This document shows, one piece after another, positions 12,269-24,230 of a stretch of 64,000 bases of DNA (positions are counted from its first letter, which is position 1; each line of letters begins with the position of its first letter). The stretch comes from Gymnopus androsaceus JB14 (Eukaryota; Basidiomycota; Agaricomycetes; Agaricales; Omphalotaceae): contig ML769580.1 in the NCBI GenBank assembly GCA_009733575.1, positions 62,001 to 126,000 of the forward strand. Direction: 5' to 3'. Below the pieces are notes generated by a model that saw only the letters and a list, made by a program, of their open reading frames with translations, did no database searches and was not told where the DNA came from. Made by a program: the position numbers and the translations under genes.

Positions 12269-13770
12269 CTGCAGTTGGACACAATCGGAAAGGACTCAAG
12301 TGTTCTCGGTGCATCTCCCATTCCCTTCTATGGTGTCTTTATTCGCTCAAAAATGACCGTACCCAGACCAGCTTCAGGCTACGACTCTCGATCTACTTAT
12401 TCAGCAAGCCTGAGATTATCACTATATCCGAAGCAATACATAATATCTCTTCATTCCTTCGTGTCTGGCGCGGTGTCTCCAGATTTTCCTCAGCTCATAT
12501 TTGGTCTGACGGTGTCGCTAGCCTATGCAATAATGACCGCCCCGTAACGTCTGGAAATCTGGTTTACGCTGTTTCGCGTCTAGTCTGTTGGCATTTTTGG
12601 TTGAGCCGTGGAAACCTTTCCGTCTAGTAGTCCGTGAAAACGTTTACCCTCGGATGACGGTTCACTGCTCCCCGCTGCCTACAACCAACAACCGCCGAAT
12701 GGTACTGCATTTATCGCTTCATTCCCACCATGTCGTCGTTCCCCTTGACGGATGGGTCGGGGACTGGTGACTCGGAAGTGCCTTGGTCGGGATACGGTCG
12801 GATACGGGTCGGGATACGGTCGGGACACGGGTCTATTCCTTAATACCAATAATACCCTGCATCGTCTGTCTTCCCTGTTCATTTTTATAGATAATATCCT
12901 CACCTGCACATCTACCTCCCCCTGCTTCGCATATCCTCACCCGCTAGTCCGTTCTCCATCCCCATTCTATCGTCCGAAACCAAATCTCTGCCTCTGCCAA
13001 AGTTGAACACAGCGGAGTTTCCTGCCGACGCGTCTACAGTATATTGAATGAGCGGGTGCAAGTTGAGGAGAATCTGCCTATTCATCGAGATTCAAATGGG
13101 TTGAATCTTCTTCCTTCCACTGGAAACACCCTTCGGCTGTCTATCCGGAGACTGATAGAGTTCTCTCAAGTCTTATCAGAGTCTTCATCCGCTCCTCAAA
13201 TCTGGATTTACGCTGCGCCTTTTAAGCGCCAGGCCATCGCAACACTATTTGACTGTTGCTTCCAACGACTTCTTTGCTTGCCTGATGCTTAACGAAGCAA
13301 CTGCCTGCACCATCTGTGAACATCTTCGGGCATGTCCGAGGCTGCTCCTCCATGATGAGCCGGGTTAATCGACGATGATGGCTTTTCGTCGTTGAACTGG
13401 CATTCGATTGGTTTTCATTTGGTCAAATTCTGACTGCGACTCGAAAGATTGACGGAGGTGACTTCCGATGGAGCTTCGCTTGCTTTTTGAGTGCCTTTGG
13501 GTTGACAGCTGAGTGATGAGGTCTCTGTTGAAATCTGTAGGTTAGTGAATTACAAAACGATGTTCTTTAGGTGATATCGGCGTCACTCCATTCTCTCGTG
13601 TTCATCGGTCCTTGCTCGCATATTGGATATATTTCCACCAATACAGCTTGTTCATCAAGTGTCGTGTACGATGTATCATTATCCGCGAAAGCCTCGTATC
13701 TTGCTATTTTTCTTCAAGAATATCTATTAGTATTAGTAAAGAGCATATTTGACAGGAAAATCGCAGCCTG
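12269..13770. other. Non-coding part of unit Y1
   Basis: No coding exon is supported. The region contains a short GC-rich direct repeat built on GGTCGGGATACGG (about 12755-12830). A segment near 12840-13110 recurs at 17640-17850 and, more diverged, at 24940-25260. Open frames here are short and not conserved between Y1 and Y2. Confidence 0.4.
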
Positions 13771-14378
13771 CCCGGAGGGAGGCTGAGAGGAAGTAAAAAG
13801 GCAGATCAAATCAAGCCCGTCGGCCAGGATCACTGGAAAGGTAGAAGCTGTTCCTAGCTTTCAAATAGATTTGAAGATTTGAACCACAAGCTTCGCGCCA
13901 AGGGTGAATTTCAACGCAGCAACGTATAAAGGGAAAGAGTGCACGAAGGCGGCGGGCGCCTTCCTTAGCGCCCTGTACCTGAATGGTCAAGACGAGATTT
14001 TACAACGTAGTACATACATGGCACAAATAATTTATTATACATAGATACTTTATGATTATATACCCGAACCGTTGAACATTCCTGAATTACCCCACAATCG
14101 GCGTTTTTTTCTTCGTGTTGGACGCGTTGGACTTTGAGGTTTGAAGCTTAAAATTGAAGCAGGATTGTTTTAAACCATTGACTCGGCCTTTACCGATCCG
14201 TTCACATGAGCTCAAATGCACAGAGATGCTTGTTCACGGTAAAAACTCACCGAATTCGAGTCATGGTCTTCTCTTGGGCCTGTATACGATATCTGTCCCG
14301 AGCTTTCATGACTCTGTATCACATCCGTCTCCACCTTGATCTCGACGTGACTCTACGAAGTTGTACGAACCGAGTCAG

Positions 14379-16357
14379 CTACCAAGTATCCGCGAAGCAC
14401 GCCAGAGGGACACATACCAGATGCAAAGGTCCCTGTCCAAGCCCCACTCCGCCAACTTGACCCTCGAAATCGTTTTGCTGAATCATTCCAGACCGAGCGG
14501 TACTAGCATCCTCATTCGACTTGAAGCTACGGAGTATCAGTCCACTGCCAATTCCTTCGAGCCCACGGCTGTTGCCAGTTTGCAAAGGGATAGAAACCAT
14601 TCCGCTTGTGCCATTCATTTGCGTTCGGATCTTTTCACGGCGGTTGAGTGTGGCGAGGAGGGAGCTGAAGTACACTGTCAGTGTAAGGAGACACAAGGAC
14701 AGAAGGGAGCAAGATGGATTAGTTCGATTCAGGTTGACAGGGCGGAAGAGTCGACGTACGTTTGCTAAGCATGAAGAACGCTCCAGCATAAGCAAATGTT
14801 TCCTTCATTGTGAGCATCTGGCATGACCTCAATACCACGCCATTTGCGATACACAGTGAATGGGATGAGAGAGCTCACCATAACCAAAGTAGCAATAGCC
14901 ACTACACTCGTCAAAAGCCCTGTAGTAACGGTATAGAGAATCAATGTGCTGATCACCGAGTTCGTCCTAGTAGAGCATGAGAAATCACAGGACGACGAGG
15001 AGTGAAGGATGCTGTTGAACATACCGTCTTATTCCAGACCGACTATTCCACAGTAACACGCATAAGAATCCAGCGAGGATCGAGTCGGCAACACAGATGG
15101 AAATCAGAGTAGCATCCAGTTCTCCCTGTTAGATGTGAGTCCGAACTTGACAACTGAAGGATGAATCAAGAATACTTACAATGAGATTGAGAGCCTGGAG
15201 GCCAGATTTGCCTACACTGATGGAACGGAAGCGCTCCGAGATGAGAACATATCATCGCAGACTAGTAGAAATACTTGGTACGCACGTCTTTGATGTGCAG
15301 TCTAAAATTTCCGAGGTCAGTTTCACATTTCTCTGTCATTTCATTGAAGAAAAAGACTCACAGAGCCCGGCGACTAGTGCACAAATGACGGGAAACACCT
15401 ATATAGCAGGTTCCGTCGGTAATGAGGATACATCTCGCTCAGGGGAGACTCGGAGTGGATGGAACATACCGGTACAGCGGTCAAAATCCAGTTTTTCTTG
15501 CTGACTTCATTGAGGTTGAACGTGTAAATACACGGCTTAAGCGGCGACTACTCACGTCTCCAGATTCGATAGCAATAAAATCTAGGGTAGACTATGTCAA
15601 CTACCATACCCATGAGCTTGAAGAAGGAAATACATACCCTCGTACACCACTATCACTTAAACACTGAGAAATTCCATGGAATATTAGAGTGTTGCTCGCA
15701 GAAAGAGACCAGAGCGAAAGCTCACCATCATAAACAGCGAGAACTAAACGAAACCATCGTCAAATGGTTCAGATCATCACGGAGCAAGCTAAAAAAGATG
15801 TATGACCCACCGACAATGTCCTACAGCGTGATAATTAGCAACTCATGACATCACAAAAAGAAAACGAATCGTTTGCTCACCATGGTACCTTGTTGATCAG
15901 CATGCTCAAGGGGTTGAGTATGGACTCCTCCGTGAGCATACGTAGGGCGACTGCTGCAAGAACGGCATGAAGAGTGTCCAAGATCCTATCAACAGATAGG
16001 ATATAAACCCATACTCAAATCTTTAGAAAGATGGCGAGCTCACCAAAGAACTAGAACCTGTAATGAAGTATCCCAATTGCATCGAAGCAAATGTAGCAGG
16101 AAATCGAACGAAGACTTACCAAAAGACGCGTACTCAAGGGGTCTTTACCAGATCTCCGAAAGTAAAGAAACGTTTGGTGCGTCGTTAGACCATAAAACCT
16201 GCGATACACAAAAGAAAAAAATAGTCAGTCATGTCGCGGCTCTGGAAACTGGGTCAACCACTCACACGCCTGCGAGGTAACTCCCGGCGTACAGCCCATT
16301 GAGTGACTCTGTCAGCTTCGTAGCTAGATTGGGGTCTAAAGAGGTAAGGCCTGACAT
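14379..16357 (-). CDS. DUF6534 seven-transmembrane protein, copy 2
   Basis: A close paralog of the gene at 9024-11004 with the same exon layout. It starts at the ATG at 16355-16357, and exon 2 gives VFYGLTTHQTFLYFRRSGKD before a GTAAGT donor. The late exons give NSVISTLILYTVTTGLLTSV, FAYAGAFFMLSK and YFSSLLATLNRREKIRTQMN, then a Ser/Gly-rich cytoplasmic-type tail. No stop was noticed in the exons checked. The pairing of two copies about 5.35 kb apart shows local tandem duplication. The biochemical role is unknown. Confidence 0.7.
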
Positions 16358-17061
16358 CACTAGAGAGGGTATGGTCAGGGAGTCGCTTGAGATACTGAAA
16401 GAGACGAGACGGGCGTGCTTGACTCTGCTAGTCAGTCTTTTATTATATCCCATTCGGCCGCTTGGAATGAACATTGCCTCTAGGTTGGTTTACCATCATA
16501 TTGACGAAGATATAGTGTCCATTTTAATCATGATCCTGCCAGCCCCTAACAGTGCCTCTTGGGGAAAGAGTCAAAAAGTTGCACTTTCCTCGGGGCGATT
16601 AGCGCGCTGTGTTACACGAAGTTTTGACTATACTGTTATGCAGGGCAAGAAATGCGTGCTGTCGGTTTGAGCGGAGGGCTCGAGGTTTTTGATCTGATCA
16701 AGGTTTAACTTCAGCTCATTGACCCGTGCTGAAAATTACTGCCCATTCCATTTCTCAGCGCCGGATGATTTCTGATTCGTGCCACTTCGTTTCTTACCTG
16801 CGAGAATCAACATCCATCGCTGTCAGTGAAAATTAGCCATTCTAGAGTGTATCAAAGCATTAAGTAAGTATAAAGCCTACTTTGTGCTCAACTGCTTCAA
16901 CACCGCTGCGAGTTCTTGCACTACTCGCCACAATTCACATCTGCATCTATTTTTCATCTAATACCGGTCCAGATCATGATATCTTTCATCTGCACGATCA
17001 GTTTCAGCCGAACTTATTCTAACCGCGAGTTCTTCATCGCTTCCCTCTAGAACCTTCAGCA

Positions 17062-17493
17062 ATGTTATTCTATCCTATCCTCCTACCATGGCCAATTTTC
17101 CTTCACGCTATGAGTCTAACGACCCTCGGATGCACCATACTGCTCGCGAAACCTACTGCAAAAGCATCTCTACCCTCAGAATCGCGACGATTGCGCTCGG
17201 AATGTCATGTAAGTTATCCCCGCTCTTGCAAACCCACACTTGCTAAACGATCATAGATATCTCCACTTCATACATGCCCATGGAGGACAACCAGTTCCTT
17301 CACGCGAGCGCTCCCGTTAGGGTTTTACTCCGCCTCGCTGGCCGACCTCAAGTAGTTAATGATCAGCAAGGAGAATGCGAGGTTGTATAAAAAGCGGAAC
17401 GCGCTCCTGGGGATTTTACTATATGATAGGCTGGGAGGGTTGATCCTGGGATGGTATCTGGGGACTTTCAGCGGGAAGATCGCGTCCTATAGG
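17062..17493 (+). pseudogene. Small integral membrane protein, copy 2, broken
   Basis: Homologous to the gene at 11822-12268, with the same ATG and first helix. It lacks ten bases after the LLAKPTAKA segment, which shifts the frame in exon 1. In exon 2 an extra C after GTTTTACT shifts the frame again, and a TAG replaces the codon before the LTISKEN-equivalent stretch. The four-helix protein cannot be made. The splice sites are still recognisable. Confidence 0.65.
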
Positions 17494-18385
17494 TGACTGC
17501 AGTTGGATACAATTGGAAAGGACTCACTTCTCGGTGCATCTCCCATTCCCTTTTATGATGTCTATATTCGTTCAAAAATCACCGTACCCAGACAAGCTTC
17601 CAACTACAAATTTCGATTTACTCATTCAGCATGTCTGAGATTTAGATATCACAATTCATACTATCTCTTCACCCGCTACGCACGTTCTCCATCCCCACTC
17701 CTTCGTCGAACCAAATCACCTCCACTCTCTGTCTCCGCCTCTGCCAAAGTCGAACGCAGAGGCGTTTCGTGCCAACGCGTCATGGTCTGCACTGAGCAGG
17801 TACAAATCAAAGAGGATCAGCCTATTCATTGAGATTCAAACGGTTGAATCTTCGTTCTTCGATTGGAAACACAACTCGGCTATCTATCCAGAGACTTATA
17901 GAGTCCTTTGAAGCCTCTTCCTCAAATCTGGATTTACGCTCGTCTCGTAAGCGCCCATTAAGCGCCAGGCCACGACAACAAGTATTCGACTGTTCCTTCC
18001 AATGACTTCTTTGCTTGCCTGATGCCTAACGGAGCAACTGCCTACACCCTCTGTGGACATCGTCGGGCATGTCCGAGGCTGCTCCTCCATGATCATCGAT
18101 GATGTCGTTGAACTGGCATTCGCTTCGTTTTTGTTTGGTCAAATTCTGGCCGCCACTCAAAGGATTGACGGAGGTGATTTCTGGGCTTGGCTTGATTTCT
18201 GGGTGCCTTTAGGTTGACGGTTGAGTGATGAGGTCTGTTGGAATCTGTAGGTTAGTGAATTGGCGAAACGATGTTCCTTGTATTGTGGTGGCATTCTCTC
18301 GAGTTCATCGGTCCTTGCTCGCATACGCCAATACAGCTTTTTCATCAGGTGTTATCATCATCCGTGAAAGCCTCGTACTTATCTT

Positions 18386-18389
<4 letters not shown>

Positions 18390-18417
<28 letters not shown>
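18390..18417 (+). repeat. Homopolymer run of 28 T
   Basis: An uninterrupted T run at the border between unit Y2 and the KRE9-like upstream region. The matching region near 30850 has only a short T stretch, so the run expanded after the duplication or marks a poly(A)-primed insertion junction on the minus strand. Confidence 0.8.
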
Positions 18418-18546
18418 CAAAAGGCCCTTCAAAGTGTCGTCCAAAGTGGGCATTCAAGGTGTCCTTCAAAGTCCAATAGTATCAAAGCATCTGATCTTTA
18501 GGCGCCAATGTCCCCGGTACCAGGATAGTTGGTGATATCTGCTAGC

Positions 18547-18554
18547 TATAAAAA
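18547..18554 (+). promoter_or_regulatory. TATA box of KRE9-like gene, copy 1
   Basis: A TATAAAAA match about 50 bases before the ATG at 18604. It is conserved at the same distance in the paralog (30977). Confidence 0.55.
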
Positions 18555-18603
18555 TGCCAACATATCTCTTTCCTCGTCATTCAAGTCTTTCCCATCCTGA
18601 AAC

Positions 18604-19121
18604 ATGTTTAAATCCAGGTGAACCCCAGCATTGACCTTTGTATTTTCCTCTCTAATCGTTACTCAATACAGTATTCATATTCTTGCTGCCTGTGCCATGC
18701 TACCCTTTGTGGCAAACCTCACCGATCTCACCGTACCAGCAACCAATAATGCTCTCAATCCGGTTGTCATTACCTGGGTTTCTGAATCCATAGATCAGTA
18801 CGTATCCGCCTTTTTTGGTGGGAAAACTGGGCTCACGCGTTCGTGAGTGTAAAGGCCTTTCACCCTCACCCTTATGCATGACGAATTCATGCCGGTTATA
18901 CTCACTGCAGTTCAAGCAATCAATCCAGCGCTCAACACAGTCACTGTGATGTTTCCTGCCACAAGTCCCATCGGGTACGTATCTCATACTACTTGGTGTC
19001 TTCCGAGTCAGCTCCTTACTAAATAAAACCCCCTCATTCATCTAGTGGTGGGTACTGGTTGCGAGCTGACGCTTTGCTCAGTACGGAAGCTATATCCAAT
19101 AATTTTGCCATCACCAATTGA
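18604..19121 (+). CDS. KRE9/Ser-Thr-rich-type secreted protein, copy 1
   Basis: Four exons: 18604-18617, 18672-18797, 18855-18974 and 19046-19121. They encode about 111 residues. Exon 1 joins exon 2 to give MFKSSIHILAACAMLPFVAN, a signal-peptide-like start. The mature part has LTVPATNNALNPVVITWVSE, then the PFTLTLM and INPALNTVTVMFP segments, and ends in YWLRADALLS...FAITN. The pattern (TW near the front, Y-x-L-R-A near the end, final FxIT) resembles the small beta-sandwich KRE9/KNH1-type domain of fungal cell-surface proteins. There is no GPI signal, so the protein is likely secreted. All introns are GT-AG. The family call is by pattern only. Confidence 0.55.
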
Positions 19122-19249
19122 AGCTTTTGAACTCTTGCTATGTACATTTGCGAACAACTTGTATTTGTATTTGGAGCGAATGGATTGACTACGAAGTAGT
19201 GAGATAATGCACCGACCTAGGTCGTTCCCCTCCAGTCTGCAATCTCAAA

Positions 19250-20790
19250 GTGATATTTGCTTCACCGACAATTCGTTTACAACAGGAGCATATTTAATGT
19301 CCAAGTATATTCCCCACTCCGTTACTACTAATTGATGCTCCTACGAGAATCAAGTGCGTAGTACATTCAAAGCAAAATATCCGATAGTAACCAGTAACCA
19401 AAGCTTTCTTATCCAAGTTCCATATCACTAAGATTCCTGATAATTTACATCACACCCTACTACTGTCTTTGACCAGTTGGCCGTGACCCCAAGCTCCGCC
19501 TCATTTGCCTTGGCTGCTGCATCGATTGTCCGATTGTTGTTGTAGCTGAGGTCGAGACAACATAAACTGCCTTTGGAACTGTGACGTAGCCGAGTCGTCG
19601 ACCACTGAGGCAGGAGAAAACATTGGCAGGGGAGACGCATCTGCATCTGGGATATCATTGGCGATTGACAGGAGCAATTGAAGAGGTAAGAGTGAATCCC
19701 CTAGTCAGATTCACTCCTGCTAGCGGTTAATTCAACACAGGAGCTTTCACGACGTTCACGTTTATGATGGGTCGCAAGAAAACGAATGGACGCAGAGCGT
19801 CATCACCGTCGTCGGAAGCCTCCGCTCATGAGCCAATAGCGTTGTTGATGACCACCGGTGCATCAGCCTGTGTAGATGTACGCGGGTTTGGATGCGACGG
19901 GATGCAAGAAGAAAGGGATTGTATTGGGAACCGTGGAACTAAAAGCTACAGCAGAAGGAGAGGATCCTGCTGCTGCTGGCAGTAGTGAAGGGTTGAAACT
20001 AATCCATTGGTAGTCTTTCTAGTTGGTAAAGCAATTCTCGTACGTGCTAGTAATAATGCTGTATCAGAGCTGTCCTCAGTTGATGCTGCAATGCTATTTG
20101 ACTCATTCACGACCCGCGCAGATTTTCCAATATTCGTTGAACGCGTTCGAGGACGCGTAAAGATAGAATATCCAAAACTAAAACACCTACGTACTTGGTT
20201 GAATCTGCTTCGATCTGTGCTGCTGCGAGAACTATTTGCCATCCGACTGGAGCTAAACGATTGATCGTACTCGGTGGTTGTTTTGGTATAATTGTTGCAA
20301 TGGATACGAGGATAGATTAGTGCTGAAGAGGGAGCGCTTGCTTCGGGATCTGAAGAAGCCTGCATGAGAGATACGGTAGTGATCTGAGCCACTTCGTCCT
20401 CGAGCGACCATTCTGAGCTGGAACGTCTTCTGTGAGGAGCAGCCAACGGGTCCAAGTTTCGTGTGTCGATTTCTGTTTGTTGTTAGGAACGGAAAAAGAT
20501 TTCGCTTCGTTTCCATTTCAAAAAGCTAGGCGCTGCTTCGTCGACACACTGGTCTTGCTCTGCATTGTTTCCGTACTCTCCTCGTCGTACTTGTATATTT
20601 TCATCCTTTCGTTTTCCGTTCCCTTTGATATGTACCTCATTAAGCAGTTGGGAGATGATATTGAGGGAAGAGTTTGGGAAAAAGCCCAAAGTACTCCGAT
20701 ATATATATTCACTTCAATACATAATATCCAATCTATACTATACTGCCACTGATAAAAACGTTGATATCGGTTGTTTCAATTTTCAATTCA
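19250..20790. repeat. Segment X, copy 2
   Basis: A near copy of 4873-6400. The most visible differences are a missing stretch around 19875 and an extra piece around 20105-20140. Like copy 1, it lies directly beyond the 3' end of an MLKL-like gene. Confidence 0.7.
19946..20455 (-). CDS. Unidentified Ser-rich open frame in segment X, copy 2
   Basis: The homolog of the frame at 5647-6123, with the same SSSEWSLEDEV segment and the same lack of an in-frame ATG. It is longer because the splice-like region of copy 1 (the CAG acceptor near 5822) is altered and the frame reads through. In another frame an ATG at 20514-20516 opens 87 codons, but the amino-acid make-up of that frame looks random. The family was not recognised. 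Confidence 0.25.
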   Translation of the reverse strand: MDPLAAPHRRRSSSEWSLEDEVAQITTVSLMQASSDPEASAPSSALIYPRIHCNNYTKTTTEYDQSFSSSRMANSSRSSTDRSRFNQVRRCFSFGYSIFTRPRTRSTNIGKSARVVNESNSIAASTEDSSDTALLLARTRIALPTRKTTNGLVSTLHYCQQQQDPLLLL

Positions 20791-22400
20791 AAAAAAAAAA
20801 AAAATAGACACCCATATATGGCAAGAGATACACAGCTTTACCATGCTTGTGAGACGCTCTATGAGACGCTCTATTGAGATCTACTTCAAGTTCTACAGAC
20901 ACCCATTGCTTGCTCGATGAATGAATGACTGCCGCTGCATCGCTCTGCGGAAGTGCGGAGAGCTCTAAAGGTGCAGAACCAGTGAGAGTGGAGTATTCTG
21001 TGCGTAAAGGCTCTTGCTGAAGAGTATATGTTAGCTCCTCGAACAAAGATTTACAGACAAAGTACAAACATTTAACGCAGTGAGAGACATCATCTGCAAT
21101 CTCACTATCTCGCAAACGGCGATATTGGTAGAGACCGCCAGTCCAGCCTATACATTAGCACCCTCCTTAATACGTTATTTTCTTCGGATTAAAATAGAAA
21201 CACACCTCAAATGTGTTCCTTGCATGCTGGACTCGACGCTGGAGGGCTTCAAGATTATCGCTGTCCCTCTTGGAAAACAGGACCGAACGTAATCCATATT
21301 TTCTCCTGAGCTTCAGTAGCGTATTTTGGATGTCCTGTAGATTTCTAAGAAAACACTCAGTCAGCTTTTTGATCAAGTAAGTAGGTTACTGGAAATATAC
21401 CGAAAAAGTCCCTTCATGTCTCTGCGTAATTCCTCATTTTCTTGAGCAGTAGGCGACCTTTTCACCTTCCGTATTACCATGCGAAGGTACTCCCTCACAT
21501 CACGCAGGATCTCCGCAACCAACTGCTTATTGCTTCTGATAGTCTGAAAGGCGGTCTCAGGAAAATAATACAAGTAGGAACAAAAAGTGAACGCACTTGT
21601 ACTGCTGTGCAAATCTCAGTAAACCCCGCTGCTATGGGCTTTAGCGTGCCAAGAATAGGAACGCTATCGCACACAACAGATAAAGCACTTCCGATACTAG
21701 CAGCAATCCCAAGTGCATCTTCCGTTCGGCCAGAGCGTGGGGATAGAGGAATATCCGGCTGTCAGTTTGAGATACTTTTAAGTCAACTAATATGCATAAA
21801 ATGAATGAAAGATCACTTACCATTGCGAAAGAGTATAGGTTCTCCAACCTGTTTCGGAACGTTCCCAGGTCTTTGGCGATAGTTTTTTGCTCGCTCTTGC
21901 TCAGTGAGAGCCGGAAACTCGGACTTGCAACATTATTTTCAAGATACCCAATGGTTTGTTGGAGCATGCTAAGCATAGGAAACATCACTCAATATCATTG
22001 CATGTAACCAGAAAAAGAATTTACTACGCACCGTGTCATGCTCGGAATGAACATCCCAACTAAGACACCGTCCTTCTGAACTATCTGGTTATTCTCCAAT
22101 TCGAGGTTCGCCTGCATCCAAGTGCTCTCCACCAAATGATAAATGCAGTCTAATATCTGACGATGCTCTTTAAGAATGTTATACTGTTGGTTGTCAGTTA
22201 AACCAGCACTTCTGGAGATAGTTGTACGAGTCTTACATTGCTAAAAACCTTTAATCGTTCCAGTAGTATTCTCGTGTCCATTGATTCCAAGCTCGATGTG
22301 GTCGTGTTACCGCTACCGCTCTGAGCTCCAATAGATCCAAAGACGTAGTCAAAGTTTGTTGCCGAGAAGTACTCATGGTAGAAACACTCGAACGTGAACG
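20783..22400 (-). pseudogene. MLKL-like N-terminal helical domain protein, copy C
   Basis: The third member. The core helices are present: LGTLKPIAAGFTEICTAVQ near 21600-21660 and TIRSNKQLVAEILRDVREYL near 21500-21560. Next come LRRDMKGLF and LQDIQNTLLKLRRK. The tail FEELTYTLQQEPLRTEYSTL is shared with copy B. Compared with A and B, one base is missing in exon 1 after the LLEL codons (near 22322), which shifts the frame between the start and the STLESMDTR segment. An internal Met in that segment could still start a shorter protein that keeps the helical core. The exon 5/6 junction near 21400 also fails to join in frame as read. Confidence 0.45.
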
Positions 22401-22840
22401 TCGTAAATGGAGCATAATGGTTTAGGTGCGGCGAGTGAAGAAAACGTTCACTTGATCACTGTGAATAGCTAGGCTGAGACGGACGGAAGTGCAGAGGGTG
22501 GAATATCGATACTAGGACCTGGACAAGGAGATGCGGACGAAAAGAATAGCTGTGGAATAGGTGTAGAGCACAGGCACTACAGACGCCAATGGCCTGATGA
22601 AGCTTTTGGGCGTTACCCAAGTAAACAGCGCCTCATATTTGACAGGGTAGGTCAGAATCACTGGAAGAGCACAAGCTGTTACTGACCTGTGAAACAGATT
22701 GGAACCCTAGACAGAGCATAGAGATAATTTGGTTTCGACGATGAGTACTTACATGATCGTTGAAGCGCCTGTACTTACTTGTGGGCCGGTCATAACGCTC
22801 TTTACTACAATATAATATACAAAAATAATGCCTATTCGTT
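22401..22840. other. Spacer between MLKL-like copy C and cyclin C copy 2
   Basis: Non-coding. It is nearly identical to 2401-2900 between MLKL copy A and cyclin C copy 1, which proves that the two genes were duplicated together as one block. Confidence 0.65.
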
Positions 22841-22844
22841 ACAC

Positions 22845-24230
22845 TCACCCCGCAGCCTGCGTCCTCTCCAACATCTTATTCACCGCAACAGGTCTCCCAC
22901 TAGACGGATGCATCATATCACTCAACTTTTGCTCTCGCATGCGTTTCAAGAGCATGGGTAGGATGAGAGGTGTGATGGTGTGTCCGTAGCCGAAACGCCA
23001 TTCGGGGCCACCAGACGCAGTGCCAGTTCCAGCCCCAGGTGTCGCACCCGCACTTTGCTGCGACGAAGGAGACCCAAAGCTTCCTTCTCCGAATAAATCT
23101 TCCATCAACCCTGTCCGCGATTGCGATTCTGGTGTGCCAGAACCTGACCCGCCCCCAACCCTCTTGGTCATAGCTGGACTGAGCGTTCCATACGGAGACG
23201 GAAATCGTTGCTGTTGTGTTGGAGGGAGCCTGAGCCTCGATCCCCGGCCCTGGAACAGCGCCCGGTTCCTCCTTGTATCTACTCCATAAGCTATACAAAG
23301 CTATAATCTCCTGCGAGATGGTCGATACCACGGAAAGAGATACATTGAGATCTGCTAGGAAAGCAACGGGATCTTGCCTTCTCGTCGTCGTCTCGTCAAA
23401 TATAGTATTCTGAGTCGGGGTATGAAGGACGAGAGTGAGGTAGATAGCAGATATGGCGATAAGGTGCGGGGGATAGAGGAGACAAAGCTGAGAGCGGTAG
23501 GTGTCGTTGATGATGAACCAGGCAGTTTGTAATGCGCCTTCTGATAATTCGAGTTTTCCCCTGCCAGAACCCCAATACTTAGGCCCATCCTCAGCTCCAA
23601 TCCCCGTTCCCAACTCCCCTGCCTCCGCCTCAACCTCAGCGTCCTTCCTACACAAGGCAAGCAAGGTGCGATACGGATGAAAAACAACCAAATCACACTC
23701 CAGATCATCGACAAGATAAAACTCCATCTCAGCTAGTTTGGAGTTGTCCGAGGGAAAGGTGGGTTTTCCTGGGCCTTGTTGGCTGAATAGAGTACGGGAC
23801 TCGGATACGACGTTCTTGATGTGGACAGGAGATTCTTCGGCTTTGGCTGCGACGTAGCAACATGCGGAGAGGACTAGGTACGGGTCGGTTTCGCAGTACG
23901 AGTTTTTGAGGTAGAAACGGTGGAAAAAAACGATGGCGGTCGAGATTACTCGTTGGCGGAGTTGCAGTTTTTTTCCGAGCTTGGAGATTACTGCGGGTAG
24001 TGTTAGAGTAGTTTGAGCGAATAGTGTATGGACTTACAGTTGGCAAAGTAAATCTGAAAAAAGCCCAGGTGCTCTGGCTCTGCGACATACAGCACATCGT
24101 CTGCTCGAGCCTGCTTCAGTGTAGCCCGGTCAACGATCCAGCGTTTACTGCGGTAATTAAGAATGGACAATGTCGCAGAATAAAGTATCCTCGCTCACTA
24201 GTGTGAACTAGCCCAAAAGTCGGTGGCCAT
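22845..24230 (-). CDS. SSN8: Cyclin C (Mediator kinase-module cyclin), copy 2
   Basis: The better-preserved cyclin C copy. Exon 1 (ATG at 24228-24230) encodes FWASSHY across a GTGAGC junction into KRWIVDRATLKQARADDV, so the Trp that is lost in copy 1 is kept here. Exon 3 gives KLGKKLQLRQRVISTAIVFF and CCYVAAKAEESPVHIKNVV. It continues through EFYLVDDLECDLVVFHPYR, NDTYRSQLCLLYPPHLIAIS and ALYSLWSRYKEE, covering both cyclin folds. Beyond the cyclin boxes, the short Gln-codon run near 23210-23225 is one base longer than in copy 1. This sends the tail into another frame that ends at 22918, in place of the ancestral tail ending at 22845. The core should still fold and bind CDK8. Confidence 0.8.

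Larger units (their letters stand above)
8395..13770. repeat. Tandem duplication unit Y1 (about 5.4 kb)
   Basis: Unit Y1 matches unit Y2 (13780-18390) along its length. Both begin with the stretch containing AGATCAAATCAAGCCCG and end with a stretch containing ATCGGTCCTTGCTCGCAT. Each holds a minus-strand DUF6534 gene and a plus-strand small membrane-protein gene. The unit differs from Y2 by scattered substitutions and many small indels, so the duplication is not very recent. Confidence 0.75.
13780..18390. repeat. Tandem duplication unit Y2
   Basis: The second copy of unit Y, shorter than Y1 mainly through deletions in the region right of the small membrane-protein gene. Its right end runs into the upstream region of the KRE9-like gene. 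That join is also seen at 30780-31030, so the original order was probably unit Y followed by the KRE9-like gene. Confidence 0.7.

Noticed and set aside
12265..12770. Several overlapping plus-strand open frames after the small membrane-protein gene
   Set aside because: None is preserved in the duplicated unit at 17490-17840, and none shows a domain or splice pattern.
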